From positions 124,001 to 188,000 of the forward strand of contig OY969772.1 in the NCBI GenBank assembly GCA_963702935.1: a DNA stretch of 64,000 nt. Reading direction: 5' to 3'. The position numbers and the translations under genes were made by a program. This DNA comes from DAOTWA01 sp963702935 (GTDB lineage: Bacteria; Chloroflexota; Anaerolineae; Anaerolineales; Anaerolineaceae). Positions 1 to 8,618 of the stretch are shown piece by piece. The stretch's first letter is position 1, and each line of letters opens with the position of its first letter. A model generated the notes under the pieces. The model was not told the origin of the DNA, did not search any database, and saw only the letters and a list, made by a program, of their open reading frames with translations.

Positions 1-316
1 GGTCGGTGCGCTGCGCGGCATCAAAGAGCGGGGATTGGACATTCCGCGAGACCTCTCGCTGGTGGCCTTCGACGACATGGAATGGTTTTCTTTGATCAAT
101 CCGAAGCTGACCGCCGCCGCTCAACCCACTTACAAAATGGGGTGGACGGCTACTGATTTAATCCTGAAACGGATCCATGAGCCCCATCGGGCACCCGAAG
201 AGATCGTATACCAGCCTGAAATTAAAATTCGCAAATCCGTAGAGCTTGCTCAGCAACCGAAAGGAGGTGAATCCGATTCTAGCGACAATTCAGGGACGCA
301 TGTCTCTTCCGTCTAA
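1..316 (+). CDS. LacI-family transcriptional regulator, C-terminal fragment
   Basis: The frame is open from the window edge, so this is only the 3' end. The visible part (from VGALRGIKERG, then IPRDLSLVAFDD and the tail) matches the C-terminal lobe of the periplasmic-binding-like sensor domain of LacI/GalR regulators; the PxDxSLVxFDD pattern is typical. The DNA-binding domain lies upstream of the window. It sits 43 bp before a sugar-binding lipoprotein gene on the same strand, so it probably controls the transporter and the sugar genes that follow. A cre-like palindrome at 1808-1821 is a candidate operator. The ligand cannot be told from this fragment. Confidence 0.85.
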   Translation, partial: VGALRGIKERGLDIPRDLSLVAFDDMEWFSLINPKLTAAAQPTYKMGWTATDLILKRIHEPHRAPEEIVYQPEIKIRKSVELAQQPKGGESDSSDNSGTHVSSV

Positions 317-359
317 AGCACAACCTAAACAGAATAAGCTAACAGAAAGGGAGAATGCA

Positions 360-1739
360 ATGAAGAGAGTTTCCGTTTTGATGTTGTTTGCCATGTTGAT
401 CAGCTCGGTATTAGGAGCTTGCGCTCCAGCGGCCACTCCGGTGGCCACTGCACCGACTGCGGCTTCTCAGTCGAACCAACCTGCTGACACCCAACCGGCT
501 GCTCCCCAACCTACACAAGCTTCGACGGGGAAACAGATCACGCTCGAATACTGGCAGGTCGATTTTGCCGGGTGGGATAAGGCAATCGAGCAGGTGATTT
601 CGATGTTCGAGGCCGAGAACCCCGACATCAAGATCAATTACACCCCCATCTCCTACGACGACATCAATGAGAAGATCGCAGCGACGGTTCCCGTAGGCCA
701 GGGCCCGGACCTGGTAAACCCGTTCTATGGGTGGGTGCCCCTGTGGGCGAAGTCAGGCTTCCTTGCGCCTCTGCCAGAGGATATGTTCCCCAAGCAAGAA
801 ATGGAAGACATGTATTTGCCGGCAATCGACGCCATGTACTACGATGGCAAGTTGTGGGGCATTCCGATGAGCCAGAGCAACTGGGCAATCCTCTACAACG
901 TCGATTTCTTTAAAGAAGCCGGGATCACCAAATTGCCCGAAACCTTCGATGAGTTACGCGACGCAGCAATCAAATGCACCCAGCGGAACGCCGATGGCTC
1001 TCTCGTCCGCGCCGGTTATTACGTTTCTTTCAGCACCCAGGAGCACATCCTGTGGAAAGTCCTGGCCGAGAAAAACGGGCAACCCATTTTCTCCGAGGAT
1101 CAGACAAAAGTAACCTGGAATGACAGCCCCATCGGCGAACAGGCTTTCCAGTGGGTAACTGACCTGGTGACGAAGGACAAGGTGATGGACGTCGGCTTTG
1201 CAGATGATAGCCCCGGCTCTGCCTTCTACACCGGCCAGACCTGTATGCGCCTGGGCTCACCCGGCAACCTGCCCGTCATCAGGCAAAATGCCCCCGACCT
1301 CAAGTTTGGCTCCTTCCCATTGCCGAAAGGCTCGGCCACAGACCCGACGGCCGCGGCCCTGAACCAGACGCAGTATTGGTCCTTCAATGTGACCTCCAAG
1401 GCAGTCCAGGATCCCGATCGCGCCCAGGCCGCCTACAAGTTCTTGAAATTCTTGACGAAGCCTGAAGTGGAAATGGCCTACATCAAGATTGTAGGTGGAT
1501 TGCCCGTCCACAAATCGTTGATGAGCGATCCGTGGTTTACGAGCGATCCGGATCTGGCAGCTTTCATGTCTCAGTTGCCGAATTCCGTGCCTCTGTTCTG
1601 GGTCGACGAGAAGGGTGAGCGCCAGGTCTCCATGGACATGGCCGATAAAGTGATCCTAAATCACGAAGACCCCACCTCCGTGTTCGATTGGGGCACCCAG
1701 CAAGAACAGCAGATCCGCGACACTTTCTTCAACCCGTAG
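360..1739 (+). CDS. carbohydrate ABC transporter substrate-binding lipoprotein
   Basis: This is a 459-residue extracytoplasmic sugar receptor of the family-1 solute-binding proteins (MalE/UgpB type). The N-terminus has a Lys/Arg start, a hydrophobic stretch and a lipobox VLGAC with the lipidated Cys at residue 21. A Thr/Pro/Ala-rich linker follows, then the binding fold (LEYWQVDFAGWDKAIEQ, later WGIPMSQSNWAILYN). The start at 360 is chosen over an in-frame upstream one at 246 because it follows an AAAGGGAG ribosome site and gives a proper signal peptide. Two permease genes follow, which makes a standard importer. No ATPase gene is nearby. The substrate is presumably a glycan-derived oligosaccharide, which is inferred only. 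Confidence 0.93.
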   Translation: MKRVSVLMLFAMLISSVLGACAPAATPVATAPTAASQSNQPADTQPAAPQPTQASTGKQITLEYWQVDFAGWDKAIEQVISMFEAENPDIKINYTPISYDDINEKIAATVPVGQGPDLVNPFYGWVPLWAKSGFLAPLPEDMFPKQEMEDMYLPAIDAMYYDGKLWGIPMSQSNWAILYNVDFFKEAGITKLPETFDELRDAAIKCTQRNADGSLVRAGYYVSFSTQEHILWKVLAEKNGQPIFSEDQTKVTWNDSPIGEQAFQWVTDLVTKDKVMDVGFADDSPGSAFYTGQTCMRLGSPGNLPVIRQNAPDLKFGSFPLPKGSATDPTAAALNQTQYWSFNVTSKAVQDPDRAQAAYKFLKFLTKPEVEMAYIKIVGGLPVHKSLMSDPWFTSDPDLAAFMSQLPNSVPLFWVDEKGERQVSMDMADKVILNHEDPTSVFDWGTQQEQQIRDTFFNP

Positions 1740-1755
1740 AAGTGTTCTTTCAATC

Positions 1756-1783
1756 GGATGTGAGCGCCGCGGCGCTCACATCC
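1756..1783. repeat. perfect 28-bp palindrome between receptor and permease genes
   Basis: Two 14-base arms (GGATGTGAGCGCCG and its complement) meet without a loop. No T-tract follows, so it is not a standard terminator. In binding-protein transporter operons such a structure often stabilises the upstream message and reduces expression of the permeases relative to the receptor. That role is inferred here. Confidence 0.6.
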
Positions 1784-1807
1784 AGATTTCACACCAGGCC
1801 ACTTTCC

Positions 1808-1821
1808 TGAAAGCGCTTACT
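1808..1821. promoter_or_regulatory. candidate LacI/CcpA-family operator (cre-like)
   Basis: TGAAAGCGCTTACT matches the general LacI/GalR-family operator pattern TGWNANCGNTNWCA at all but the last position and has a central CG. It lies 15 bp before the permease start, in an operon headed by a LacI-type regulator. No similar site is seen in the short gap before the receptor gene. Confidence 0.4.
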
Positions 1822-1836
1822 TCGAGGAGTGAAGGG

Positions 1837-2838
1837 ATGCCAGAAACAATCTTAAACGACGCGATTAATTCAAGTGTGCTGATCATACTCATTGGAGTAG
1901 CCGTCTTCATCGGGCTGGTTTTCCTCCTGGACAAGATTGTCACACCAAGGTTGAAACTCCATTCGAGGATGGCGTTTTACGGGCTGGCTTTTCTGGCCAT
2001 TCCCTTTGCTTATTTCATCGCCGTCATGATCCTTCCCATGATAGAGGCTTTTCAATATTCATTTCAAAAATACAACATCCTCTCACCGGATAAACCCTTT
2101 ATCGGGCTGGACAACTATACCTCCCTGTTCCATAGCGATCTTTTCTGGACCGCGCTAAAGAACTCTTTCAAATTCACGATTTTCCGCGTTCCTTTAGTGC
2201 TGATACTCAGCTTGATTACGGCGATGATGTTCCAGACGATCAAAAAGGGCAAGAACATCCTGCGCACTTTCATCCTTCTCCCCTTCATGACCTCCGGGGT
2301 AGCCCTGGGCTGGATCTTCAAGTTCATCTATTCACGCCAGGGGCCGATCTTCTTCCTGTTAAGGTTCCTCGGCATGGGAGAAACCTCTTCACTCCTGATG
2401 TTGAACGTCAACACCGCCTTGTACGCCATCGCGGCAGTCTCAGCCTGGGCGTCCATTGGCTATTACACCCTGTTGTTTACGGTGGGCCTGGACGCCATTC
2501 CCAATGAGGTTTACGACGCCGCGAAAGTGGACGGCGCGAACGGGTGGCAAATTTTCTCCAAAATCACCATTCCTTTGCTCAATCCCACTCTGGTGCTGGT
2601 GGGAATCCTGGCAGTGACCGCCTCCTTGAAGAACTTTGACCTGATTCGCGTTATGTCTCTGGAAGGCACCGGCGGTCCGATGAACAGCACCTTGACCATG
2701 CCGCTTTACATTTATATGGAGGCTTTTACCAGGCTGAATATGGGGCGGGCAGCGGCTATCACGGTGATCTTCTTCTTCATCATCTTGATCATCACCCTGA
2801 TCCAATTTAAGGTTACGCAGAGGAACGTTGAATACTAG
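1837..2838 (+). CDS. carbohydrate ABC transporter permease (MalF type)
   Basis: This 333-residue integral membrane protein has the binding-protein-dependent transport fold. The EAA loop that docks the ATPase is visible at about residues 226-248 (YDAAKVDGANGWQIF, then KITIPLL). An extra N-terminal membrane segment (about 13-32) precedes the usual six, as in MalF/UgpA-type permeases. A GAGGAG ribosome site lies just upstream. The stop codon is 13 bp before the next permease start, so the two are probably translationally coupled and form the heterodimeric channel. Confidence 0.93.
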   Translation: MPETILNDAINSSVLIILIGVAVFIGLVFLLDKIVTPRLKLHSRMAFYGLAFLAIPFAYFIAVMILPMIEAFQYSFQKYNILSPDKPFIGLDNYTSLFHSDLFWTALKNSFKFTIFRVPLVLILSLITAMMFQTIKKGKNILRTFILLPFMTSGVALGWIFKFIYSRQGPIFFLLRFLGMGETSSLLMLNVNTALYAIAAVSAWASIGYYTLLFTVGLDAIPNEVYDAAKVDGANGWQIFSKITIPLLNPTLVLVGILAVTASLKNFDLIRVMSLEGTGGPMNSTLTMPLYIYMEAFTRLNMGRAAAITVIFFFIILIITLIQFKVTQRNVEY

Positions 2839-2851
2839 GAGAGGAGCCATC

Positions 2852-3751
2852 ATGAGCGCAACTCAGCTTGAAAGCCGGGCAGCCGCAACGCGTCACCAGA
2901 AAGTCGTTCGAGCCAATAAAATCCGAAATTTTCTCACGCAAGGCGGCGCCTATACCTGGCTGATCTTATTAAGTGTGACGACGGCGCTGCCCTTCGCGTG
3001 GATGATCTCGACCTCATTGAAGCCGAGACCGGAAATATTCTTTTTCCGCCTCCTGCCGTTGCAGCCCACGATCAGCCATTACATTGACGTCTTGACGCGC
3101 TGGCAGTTCGGAACCTGGTTTTTCAACTCCATCGTCGTGACCGGGGTGATCACGGCCAGCACGCTGCTATTCTGCTCTCTGTGTGGATACGCCTTGGCGA
3201 AATTCAATTTCTGGGGCCGCTCGTTCTTTTTCACCTTGATCCTGGCTACCATCATGGTGCCCAGCGAAATGCTGTTGATCCCCTGGTTTGTGGGAGCTTT
3301 TAATCTGAAGGTGGTCAACTCGGTGACCGGTGTCGTTTTTCCGGGCCTGATCGGCGCGTTTGGGGTATTTGTGATGCGGCAGGCGTTTATGAACATCCCG
3401 AACGAGCTGCTGGATGCCGCGCGGGTAGACGGCATGTCGGAGTTGTCCATCTTCTTCAAAATCGCGATTCCCTTGACTTCGAGCGCCCTGGCCGCACTGG
3501 GCGTTTTGACCGCACTGGGCGCCTGGAATGATTATTTCTGGCCGTTGATCGTCCTGCAATCGACCGATCGGCTTACCCTTCAGCTTGGTATGATGCACGC
3601 GGCAGCCACGGATGCCGGCCGCGAGACCAGCGTAGCCTGGGATATCGTAATGACTTCCACGACGATCGCCGCCTTACCTATGCTGATCCTGGTCGTCTTC
3701 CTACAAAAGTATTTCGTAAAAGGTATTGCCATGAGTGGCTTGAAGCAGTAA
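2852..3751 (+). CDS. carbohydrate ABC transporter permease (MalG type)
   Basis: This 299-residue permease is the second half of the channel. Membrane segments alternate with loops, and the EAA motif LDAARVDGMSELSIFFKI followed by AIPLT lies near residues 187-209. The start at 2852 is preferred over 2828 because it follows a strong AGGAGAGGAG ribosome site. The protein ends in the typical GIAMSGLKQ tail of this family. As no ATPase gene follows, the pair probably uses a shared MsmK/MsiK-type ATPase encoded elsewhere, as known for many sugar importers in Gram-positive and related bacteria. Confidence 0.92.
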   Translation: MSATQLESRAAATRHQKVVRANKIRNFLTQGGAYTWLILLSVTTALPFAWMISTSLKPRPEIFFFRLLPLQPTISHYIDVLTRWQFGTWFFNSIVVTGVITASTLLFCSLCGYALAKFNFWGRSFFFTLILATIMVPSEMLLIPWFVGAFNLKVVNSVTGVVFPGLIGAFGVFVMRQAFMNIPNELLDAARVDGMSELSIFFKIAIPLTSSALAALGVLTALGAWNDYFWPLIVLQSTDRLTLQLGMMHAAATDAGRETSVAWDIVMTSTTIAALPMLILVVFLQKYFVKGIAMSGLKQ

Positions 3752-3811
3752 TGCCTAAGCCCGCCAATCTAAAATCCTATCTACTTTTTTCTCGCAGGAG
3801 AGCTTACTCCT

Positions 3812-5068
3812 ATGAACACGTTCCCTTCGGTTCTCTCGCTCAGGCAACAAAATGAAGTATCCCAGGCGATCCTGGAAAAACGCCTCACATCCGTTCTACC
3901 CCTGGCGATGCGTGAAGCCGGGATTGATATGTGGCTGGTAATCTGCCAGGAGGATGATTACGATCCGATTTTCAAGACGATGGTTCCACTGCGGGTGTGG
4001 GCCCCCATCCTGCAAATGCTCGTTTTTTACGATCGCGGGCCGGAAAAAGGCGTAGAACGCCTCAATCTCTCGATGACCGACCTGGGCAATCTGTATGACA
4101 AGCCCTGGAGCGGGCGCCATCATGCCGAGCAATGGCCCCTGCTGGCAAAGCTGGTGGCCGAACGCGATCCCAAACGGATCGGCATCAACACCGGCTCGAT
4201 CCAGTGGGCCGCCGGCGGGCTTACCTATAACCTGTTCCAGCAGCTCTCGGCTGCGCTTCCAGAGAAGTACGTCGAACGCCTGGTCCCGGCAGAAGCAGCC
4301 TGCACGCGCTGGCTGGAGACTCTGATCGACGAAGAGCTGCAATTCTATCCGCACATCGTCCGCCTGACCCACCAGATCATCGCCCGCTGTTTCAGCGCGA
4401 GCACGATCACTCCAGGCATCACCACCACCGACGACTTGCAGTGGGCCTTCTGGCAAGCCAGCCAGGAGCTAGGATTGGAACAGTCTTTTATTCCGTTCTT
4501 TAACCTGGTCAGGAGCGAGGCGCGTAAGCAAGACTTCCCCGTCGAAGACCGCGTCATCCGGCCGGGCGATCTCATCCATTGCGACGTGGGGAATCGCTAT
4601 CTGCGCCTTTGCAGCGACATCCAGGAATGGGCTTACGTGCGCCACACCGGTGAGGCCGATGCTCCCGCCGGTTTGAAGAATTTCTTCACCCAGGTAAACA
4701 GGCTCCAGCGGGTCTTCATGGACGAATTCAAAGCCGGGTTGAGCGGCGACGAGCTGCTCAAAAATATTCTGGACAGAGCCCATGCCGAGGACATTCGTGA
4801 GCCTCGGATTTATTCCCATTCCCTGGGTTATTACCTGCACGAGCCCGGCCCGCTCATCGGGCTGCCCTGGGAGCAGGGGCACAATCCCGGACGAGGCGAG
4901 GTATGCCTGGCGCCGAACTCCACGTTTACCATGGAATTGAGCATCGATGGGGCCGTTGCCGAGTGGGACGGCCAGGTAGTGCGCTTTAGCTGCGAGCAGG
5001 ACGTGTGCTTTACGGGCACAGGCTGCCAAGATATGGACGGGTTGCAAACCGCCTATCATTTGATCTGA
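3812..5068 (+). CDS. M24-family metallopeptidase (Xaa-Pro aminopeptidase-like)
   Basis: This 418-residue protein has a creatinase-like N-terminal domain and a pita-bread catalytic domain. The metal ligands expected for M24 enzymes are visible: Asp258 (HCDVG) and Asp269 (SDIQ), then His in LGYYLHEPGP, Glu in TMELS and Glu in FSCEQD. It therefore looks catalytically competent, but the divergent surroundings leave the substrate open: Xaa-Pro peptides, or a creatinase/DMSP-lyase-like small molecule. A GCAGGAGAG ribosome site precedes the start. It is followed 15 bp later by a dipeptidase gene, which points to uptake and breakdown of peptides alongside sugars. Confidence 0.85.
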   Translation: MNTFPSVLSLRQQNEVSQAILEKRLTSVLPLAMREAGIDMWLVICQEDDYDPIFKTMVPLRVWAPILQMLVFYDRGPEKGVERLNLSMTDLGNLYDKPWSGRHHAEQWPLLAKLVAERDPKRIGINTGSIQWAAGGLTYNLFQQLSAALPEKYVERLVPAEAACTRWLETLIDEELQFYPHIVRLTHQIIARCFSASTITPGITTTDDLQWAFWQASQELGLEQSFIPFFNLVRSEARKQDFPVEDRVIRPGDLIHCDVGNRYLRLCSDIQEWAYVRHTGEADAPAGLKNFFTQVNRLQRVFMDEFKAGLSGDELLKNILDRAHAEDIREPRIYSHSLGYYLHEPGPLIGLPWEQGHNPGRGEVCLAPNSTFTMELSIDGAVAEWDGQVVRFSCEQDVCFTGTGCQDMDGLQTAYHLI

Positions 5069-5083
5069 GGCCTGCGCAAGACT

Positions 5084-6103
5084 ATGGGTGAAAGGACATC
5101 TGAATTGGACGCACAACAACTCCACCACGAAGCCTTGGTATGGGACGCTCACCGGGACGTAGCCTACGAAGCCCCCCTGGAAGAACGCTTCTTACAACGT
5201 TGGATGATTGGCGTAGACCTGCACCTGGCAAAGCTAAAGCAAGGCGGTATCAACGTTCAAACCTACGCGTTATGTATCGGCCCGGAAATAGGGCTGAATT
5301 ATGCCGCTCAGGCGCTCAAAGAGCTGGACAGGGTCTACGAAATTCTGGCCGATAACAGCCAGGAAGCAGTTCTGGTGACCAAAACTGAGGAAGCTCTACA
5401 GGCCCGGCAACAAGGCAAAATCGCGGTCTTTCTCAATTTCGAAGGCGCCGAACCGATCCTCACCGAGCTGGGCCTGCTGCGCATGTTTTACCGGATGGGC
5501 CTGCGCGCCATGGGCCTGACCTGGAACTATCGCAATGACATAGCCGATGGCGGTTATGAAGGCGCGCAAGGGGGCGGTTTATCGCAATTTGGTGTTTCTG
5601 TGGTGAAAGAGATGAACCGCCTGGGCATGGTCGTGGACATGGCTCACCTGGCCCCTCGGGCGATGCTGGATGTCTTGCGCGTCAGCGAGCAGCCCGTGAT
5701 CCATTCGCATGGTGGGGTACACGCCATCAACCCGGACCACCCGCGCACCCTGGACGACGCCATGCTAGAAAAGATAGCCAACAATGGAGGCGTGTTCTGT
5801 GCGACTACCGTCCCTCAGTCCCTGGCAAAGGATCCGGAAAACGCCACACTGGAGCTGTTCTTGGAGGCAATCGACCACGCCGTGAAAGTGATGGGCGCAG
5901 ACCACGTTGGGCTTGGGGCCGACTTCGACGTTTACCAAAGCCACTTGCCTTATGCCATCGGTGGCTGGACGAAGGGCCTTGAAGAAGCCGACCGTTGGCC
6001 ACGGATTACGGAAGAGCTTGTGAAGCGCGGCTACTCAGCAGAAGATATTCGCAAGATTCTGGGCGAAAACCTTCTGCGGGTTTATCGCCAGGTGGTTGGC
6101 TAA
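5084..6103 (+). CDS. membrane dipeptidase, peptidase M19 family
   Basis: This 339-residue zinc dipeptidase belongs to the renal-dipeptidase/M19 group. Family landmarks are seen in order: LVWDAHRDV (the HxD metal pair), FLNFEGAEPI with the bridging Glu, VIHSHGGVHAI, and HVGLGADFD near the C-terminus. These enzymes split dipeptides, including D-amino-acid-containing ones, and have a TIM-barrel fold. No signal peptide is visible, so it is probably cytoplasmic. It lies in the same direction between the M24 peptidase and an amidohydrolase, which suggests one operon. Confidence 0.9.
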   Translation: MGERTSELDAQQLHHEALVWDAHRDVAYEAPLEERFLQRWMIGVDLHLAKLKQGGINVQTYALCIGPEIGLNYAAQALKELDRVYEILADNSQEAVLVTKTEEALQARQQGKIAVFLNFEGAEPILTELGLLRMFYRMGLRAMGLTWNYRNDIADGGYEGAQGGGLSQFGVSVVKEMNRLGMVVDMAHLAPRAMLDVLRVSEQPVIHSHGGVHAINPDHPRTLDDAMLEKIANNGGVFCATTVPQSLAKDPENATLELFLEAIDHAVKVMGADHVGLGADFDVYQSHLPYAIGGWTKGLEEADRWPRITEELVKRGYSAEDIRKILGENLLRVYRQVVG

Positions 6104-6131
6104 AGACCGACCCGATCTACAGGAGGGAACC

Positions 6132-7394
6132 ATGCTCGTGCTTCAGGCGGGACGGTTGATCGACGGCAGCGGCGCGCAACCCCGTCGCAATGTTCGTCTG
6201 TACGTCGAAAAGGGCAAGATCGTCGATCTGATCGACGCGCAGGCGTCGGCCATTCCCGAGGGCGCCGAATTCTTCGATGCCAGCGAAATGACGGTCATGC
6301 CGGGCATGATCGACGCTCACACGCACGTCCTGTGGAACGGAGTCCCGAATGATCCGTTGAATGGCAAAGAGGGTCTGGTCAGCGAATTGACCGGAACTGC
6401 GGCGCTCAAAGCCTACGCCAACGCCCGGCGCGATCTGGAGGCAGGCTTTACGGCGCTGCGAGACATGCTCAGTTTTGATTTCATCGATATATCTTTGCGC
6501 AATGCCATCAACCAGGGCCTGGTGGAAGGGCCGCGCATCTCAGCCTGCGGCTACGGGTTGACCTCAACCGGCGGGCACATGGATTTCCGTAATGGTCTGC
6601 GTCCAGACGTTGGCCTGGGTTATTTCAACAACGTGGTAGATACCCCCGAGCAGGCCCGCATTGCGGTGCGCACCCTGATCAGGATGGGGGTGGATCACAT
6701 CAAGATCAACGCCGGCAGGGGCTACAGGATCAAGGGCCGCCCCATCCTTTTTGCGCCCGAAATGCGCGCGGACGTGCTGAAGACCATCGTCGAGGAAGCG
6801 CATACCGCCGGCCGGAAGGTAGCCGCCCACAGCCTGGGAAGCCAGGGCGAGCTTTGGGCCGTCCGGGCGGGAGTTGATTCGCTCGAGCACGCCCACTTCA
6901 TCGACGATGAAACCATCCAGGCGATGGCAGAGCGGGGCACTTTCCTGGTGCCCACCATGACCCATTGCGTGCGGAATACGCTCGATATCCGCCAGACGCT
7001 TCCCAAGGAGCAGTGGCCGAATGACCTGATCCTGAACGCTTACGATTCGATGTACCGGGTCATCCCCAAGGCTTTCAAACTGGGCGTGCGCATTGCCACC
7101 GGAACAGACGCCGGGTCGGACCTCGTGCCGCACGGCTGCAACGCGATGGAACTGGAGCTGCTCACCACCATCGGCATGACTCCCATGCAGGCCATAGTGG
7201 CGGCTACCCGAACCGGAGCCGAGCTGCTGGATTGGGCCGATTCTATCGGCACGCTCGAAAAGGGCCGCTACGCCGACCTGCTGGTGGTGAAAGGCGACCC
7301 CCTCCAAGATATTCGGCTGCTTCAAGAAAAGGCGAATATCCTATCAGTCATCAAGGAAGGTCGAGTAGTCATCGATCGCCGGAAAGAGAGATAA
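6132..7394 (+). CDS. metal-dependent amidohydrolase (imidazolonepropionase/prolidase-like)
   Basis: This 420-residue amidohydrolase-superfamily enzyme has the metal-binding HxH in MPGMIDAHTHVLW, a central HIKINAGRG that may supply the bridging ligand, His in KVAAHSLGS and LEHAHFID, and the catalytic Asp in ATGTDAGSD. Members of this subgroup hydrolyse Xaa-Pro or other dipeptides and cyclic amides. The start at 6132 follows an ideal AGGAGGGA ribosome site; a longer frame from 6096 would overlap the dipeptidase. Together with the M24 and M19 enzymes it forms a three-hydrolase set. The exact substrate is unknown. Confidence 0.88.
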   Translation: MLVLQAGRLIDGSGAQPRRNVRLYVEKGKIVDLIDAQASAIPEGAEFFDASEMTVMPGMIDAHTHVLWNGVPNDPLNGKEGLVSELTGTAALKAYANARRDLEAGFTALRDMLSFDFIDISLRNAINQGLVEGPRISACGYGLTSTGGHMDFRNGLRPDVGLGYFNNVVDTPEQARIAVRTLIRMGVDHIKINAGRGYRIKGRPILFAPEMRADVLKTIVEEAHTAGRKVAAHSLGSQGELWAVRAGVDSLEHAHFIDDETIQAMAERGTFLVPTMTHCVRNTLDIRQTLPKEQWPNDLILNAYDSMYRVIPKAFKLGVRIATGTDAGSDLVPHGCNAMELELLTTIGMTPMQAIVAATRTGAELLDWADSIGTLEKGRYADLLVVKGDPLQDIRLLQEKANILSVIKEGRVVIDRRKER

Positions 7395-7402
7395 GAACTG
7401 CC

Positions 7403-8494
7403 GTGTTCCAATGGCTCGATTTCGTCAAAGTAGATCATACGCGCCACACCCGCCGCGCTTCCAGTTGTTCGCCAAGCGGTGATAATCGCGACCGGCTCTC
7501 AATCGTCCGGGGTGAAACCGTAACTTTGCTGGACGTCAAGGGGCCTGGCTGTATAACTCATATCTGGTTCACTTCGGCCAGCGTCGAGGAAGATTACCTG
7601 CGCAAGCTCGTCCTAAAGATGTACTGGGACGGTGAAGACCAGCCGAGCGTCCTCGTTCCGATGGGGGATTTCTTCGGGGTCGGCCACGCTCAAACCACAA
7701 CCTACGCGTCCCTGCCCATGGTGATGGCTCCCAGAGACGGCGCCGGTCTGAACTGCTATCTGCCCATGCCCTTCAGCCAGGGCGCCCGCCTCGAGGTGAC
7801 CAGCGAAAACTTCGGGAGTGAGATCCGCCTGTATTACAACATCGATTACGAAGTGTGGGATGAGCCTCAAGAAGATCTGGGACGCTTCCATGCCCAATGG
7901 CGTAGACAGAACCCTACCGACGGAATCGTTGAGCCTCCCGATATGCCCGACTACGTCGTCACCCATTATGGCACCAACCTGAGCGACGAAGGCAATTACC
8001 TGATCCTGGAGGCGGAAGGCTCAGGCCAGTTCATCGGCTGCAACCTGAACATACATAATCTCCGCCGGGGAAAAGGCAAGGGGAACTGGTACGGCGAAGG
8101 CGACGAGATGATCTTCGTCGACGAGGATAACGAAGGAAAGCGCTGGCCGCCCACTCTGCATGGCACCGGCACCGAAGACTATTTCAACACTGCCTGGGGG
8201 CCTCAGAAGAAATTCTCGTCGCCTTTCTTCGGGCTGACCAAGCCGGGGAGCTACGACTGGTCGGGAATGATCTCCTGGTATCGCTGGCACCTCCCCGATC
8301 CGGTGCGATTCACCCGCTCGATCCGCGTTTCTATCGAGCACGGGCACGCCAACCGGCTTTCCAATGACTATTCCAGCACAGCCTACTGGTACCAGCTCGA
8401 GCCGCACAAGCCCTTCGGCATCTTGCCGGTGGAGGAGCGCCTGCCGCGCGCCGATTTTCCTCCATTAGCTCGGCCGGCAGGCGCGGGCAAATGA
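7403..8494 (+). CDS. DUF2961 / glycoside hydrolase family 172 protein
   Basis: This 363-residue protein carries the hallmarks of DUF2961: VLVPMGDFFGVGHA near the start of the jelly-roll region and GTGTEDYFNTAWG in the second half. DUF2961 defines GH172, whose characterised members act on D-fructofuranosyl or D-arabinofuranosyl linkages and assemble as trimers. The GTG start at 7403 begins VFQWLDFVKVDHT and lies 8 bp after the amidohydrolase stop; the open frame back to 7232 overlaps that gene and is discarded. No signal peptide is visible, so it would act on imported substrate. The neighbouring isomerase and kinase suggest it releases the sugar that they process. Confidence 0.87.
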   Translation: MFQWLDFVKVDHTRHTRRASSCSPSGDNRDRLSIVRGETVTLLDVKGPGCITHIWFTSASVEEDYLRKLVLKMYWDGEDQPSVLVPMGDFFGVGHAQTTTYASLPMVMAPRDGAGLNCYLPMPFSQGARLEVTSENFGSEIRLYYNIDYEVWDEPQEDLGRFHAQWRRQNPTDGIVEPPDMPDYVVTHYGTNLSDEGNYLILEAEGSGQFIGCNLNIHNLRRGKGKGNWYGEGDEMIFVDEDNEGKRWPPTLHGTGTEDYFNTAWGPQKKFSSPFFGLTKPGSYDWSGMISWYRWHLPDPVRFTRSIRVSIEHGHANRLSNDYSSTAYWYQLEPHKPFGILPVEERLPRADFPPLARPAGAGK

Positions 8495-8618
8495 CGAGAT
8501 CCCTATCGAAGAGTAACCGGGAGTGAATTTGCCGTTCAATTTTCGATCATCTCGCAAGAAGAGCCTGGTCGAGGTTTATTCAACCCTCATAACCCATTCT
8601 AACCGAGAGGATAAATGC

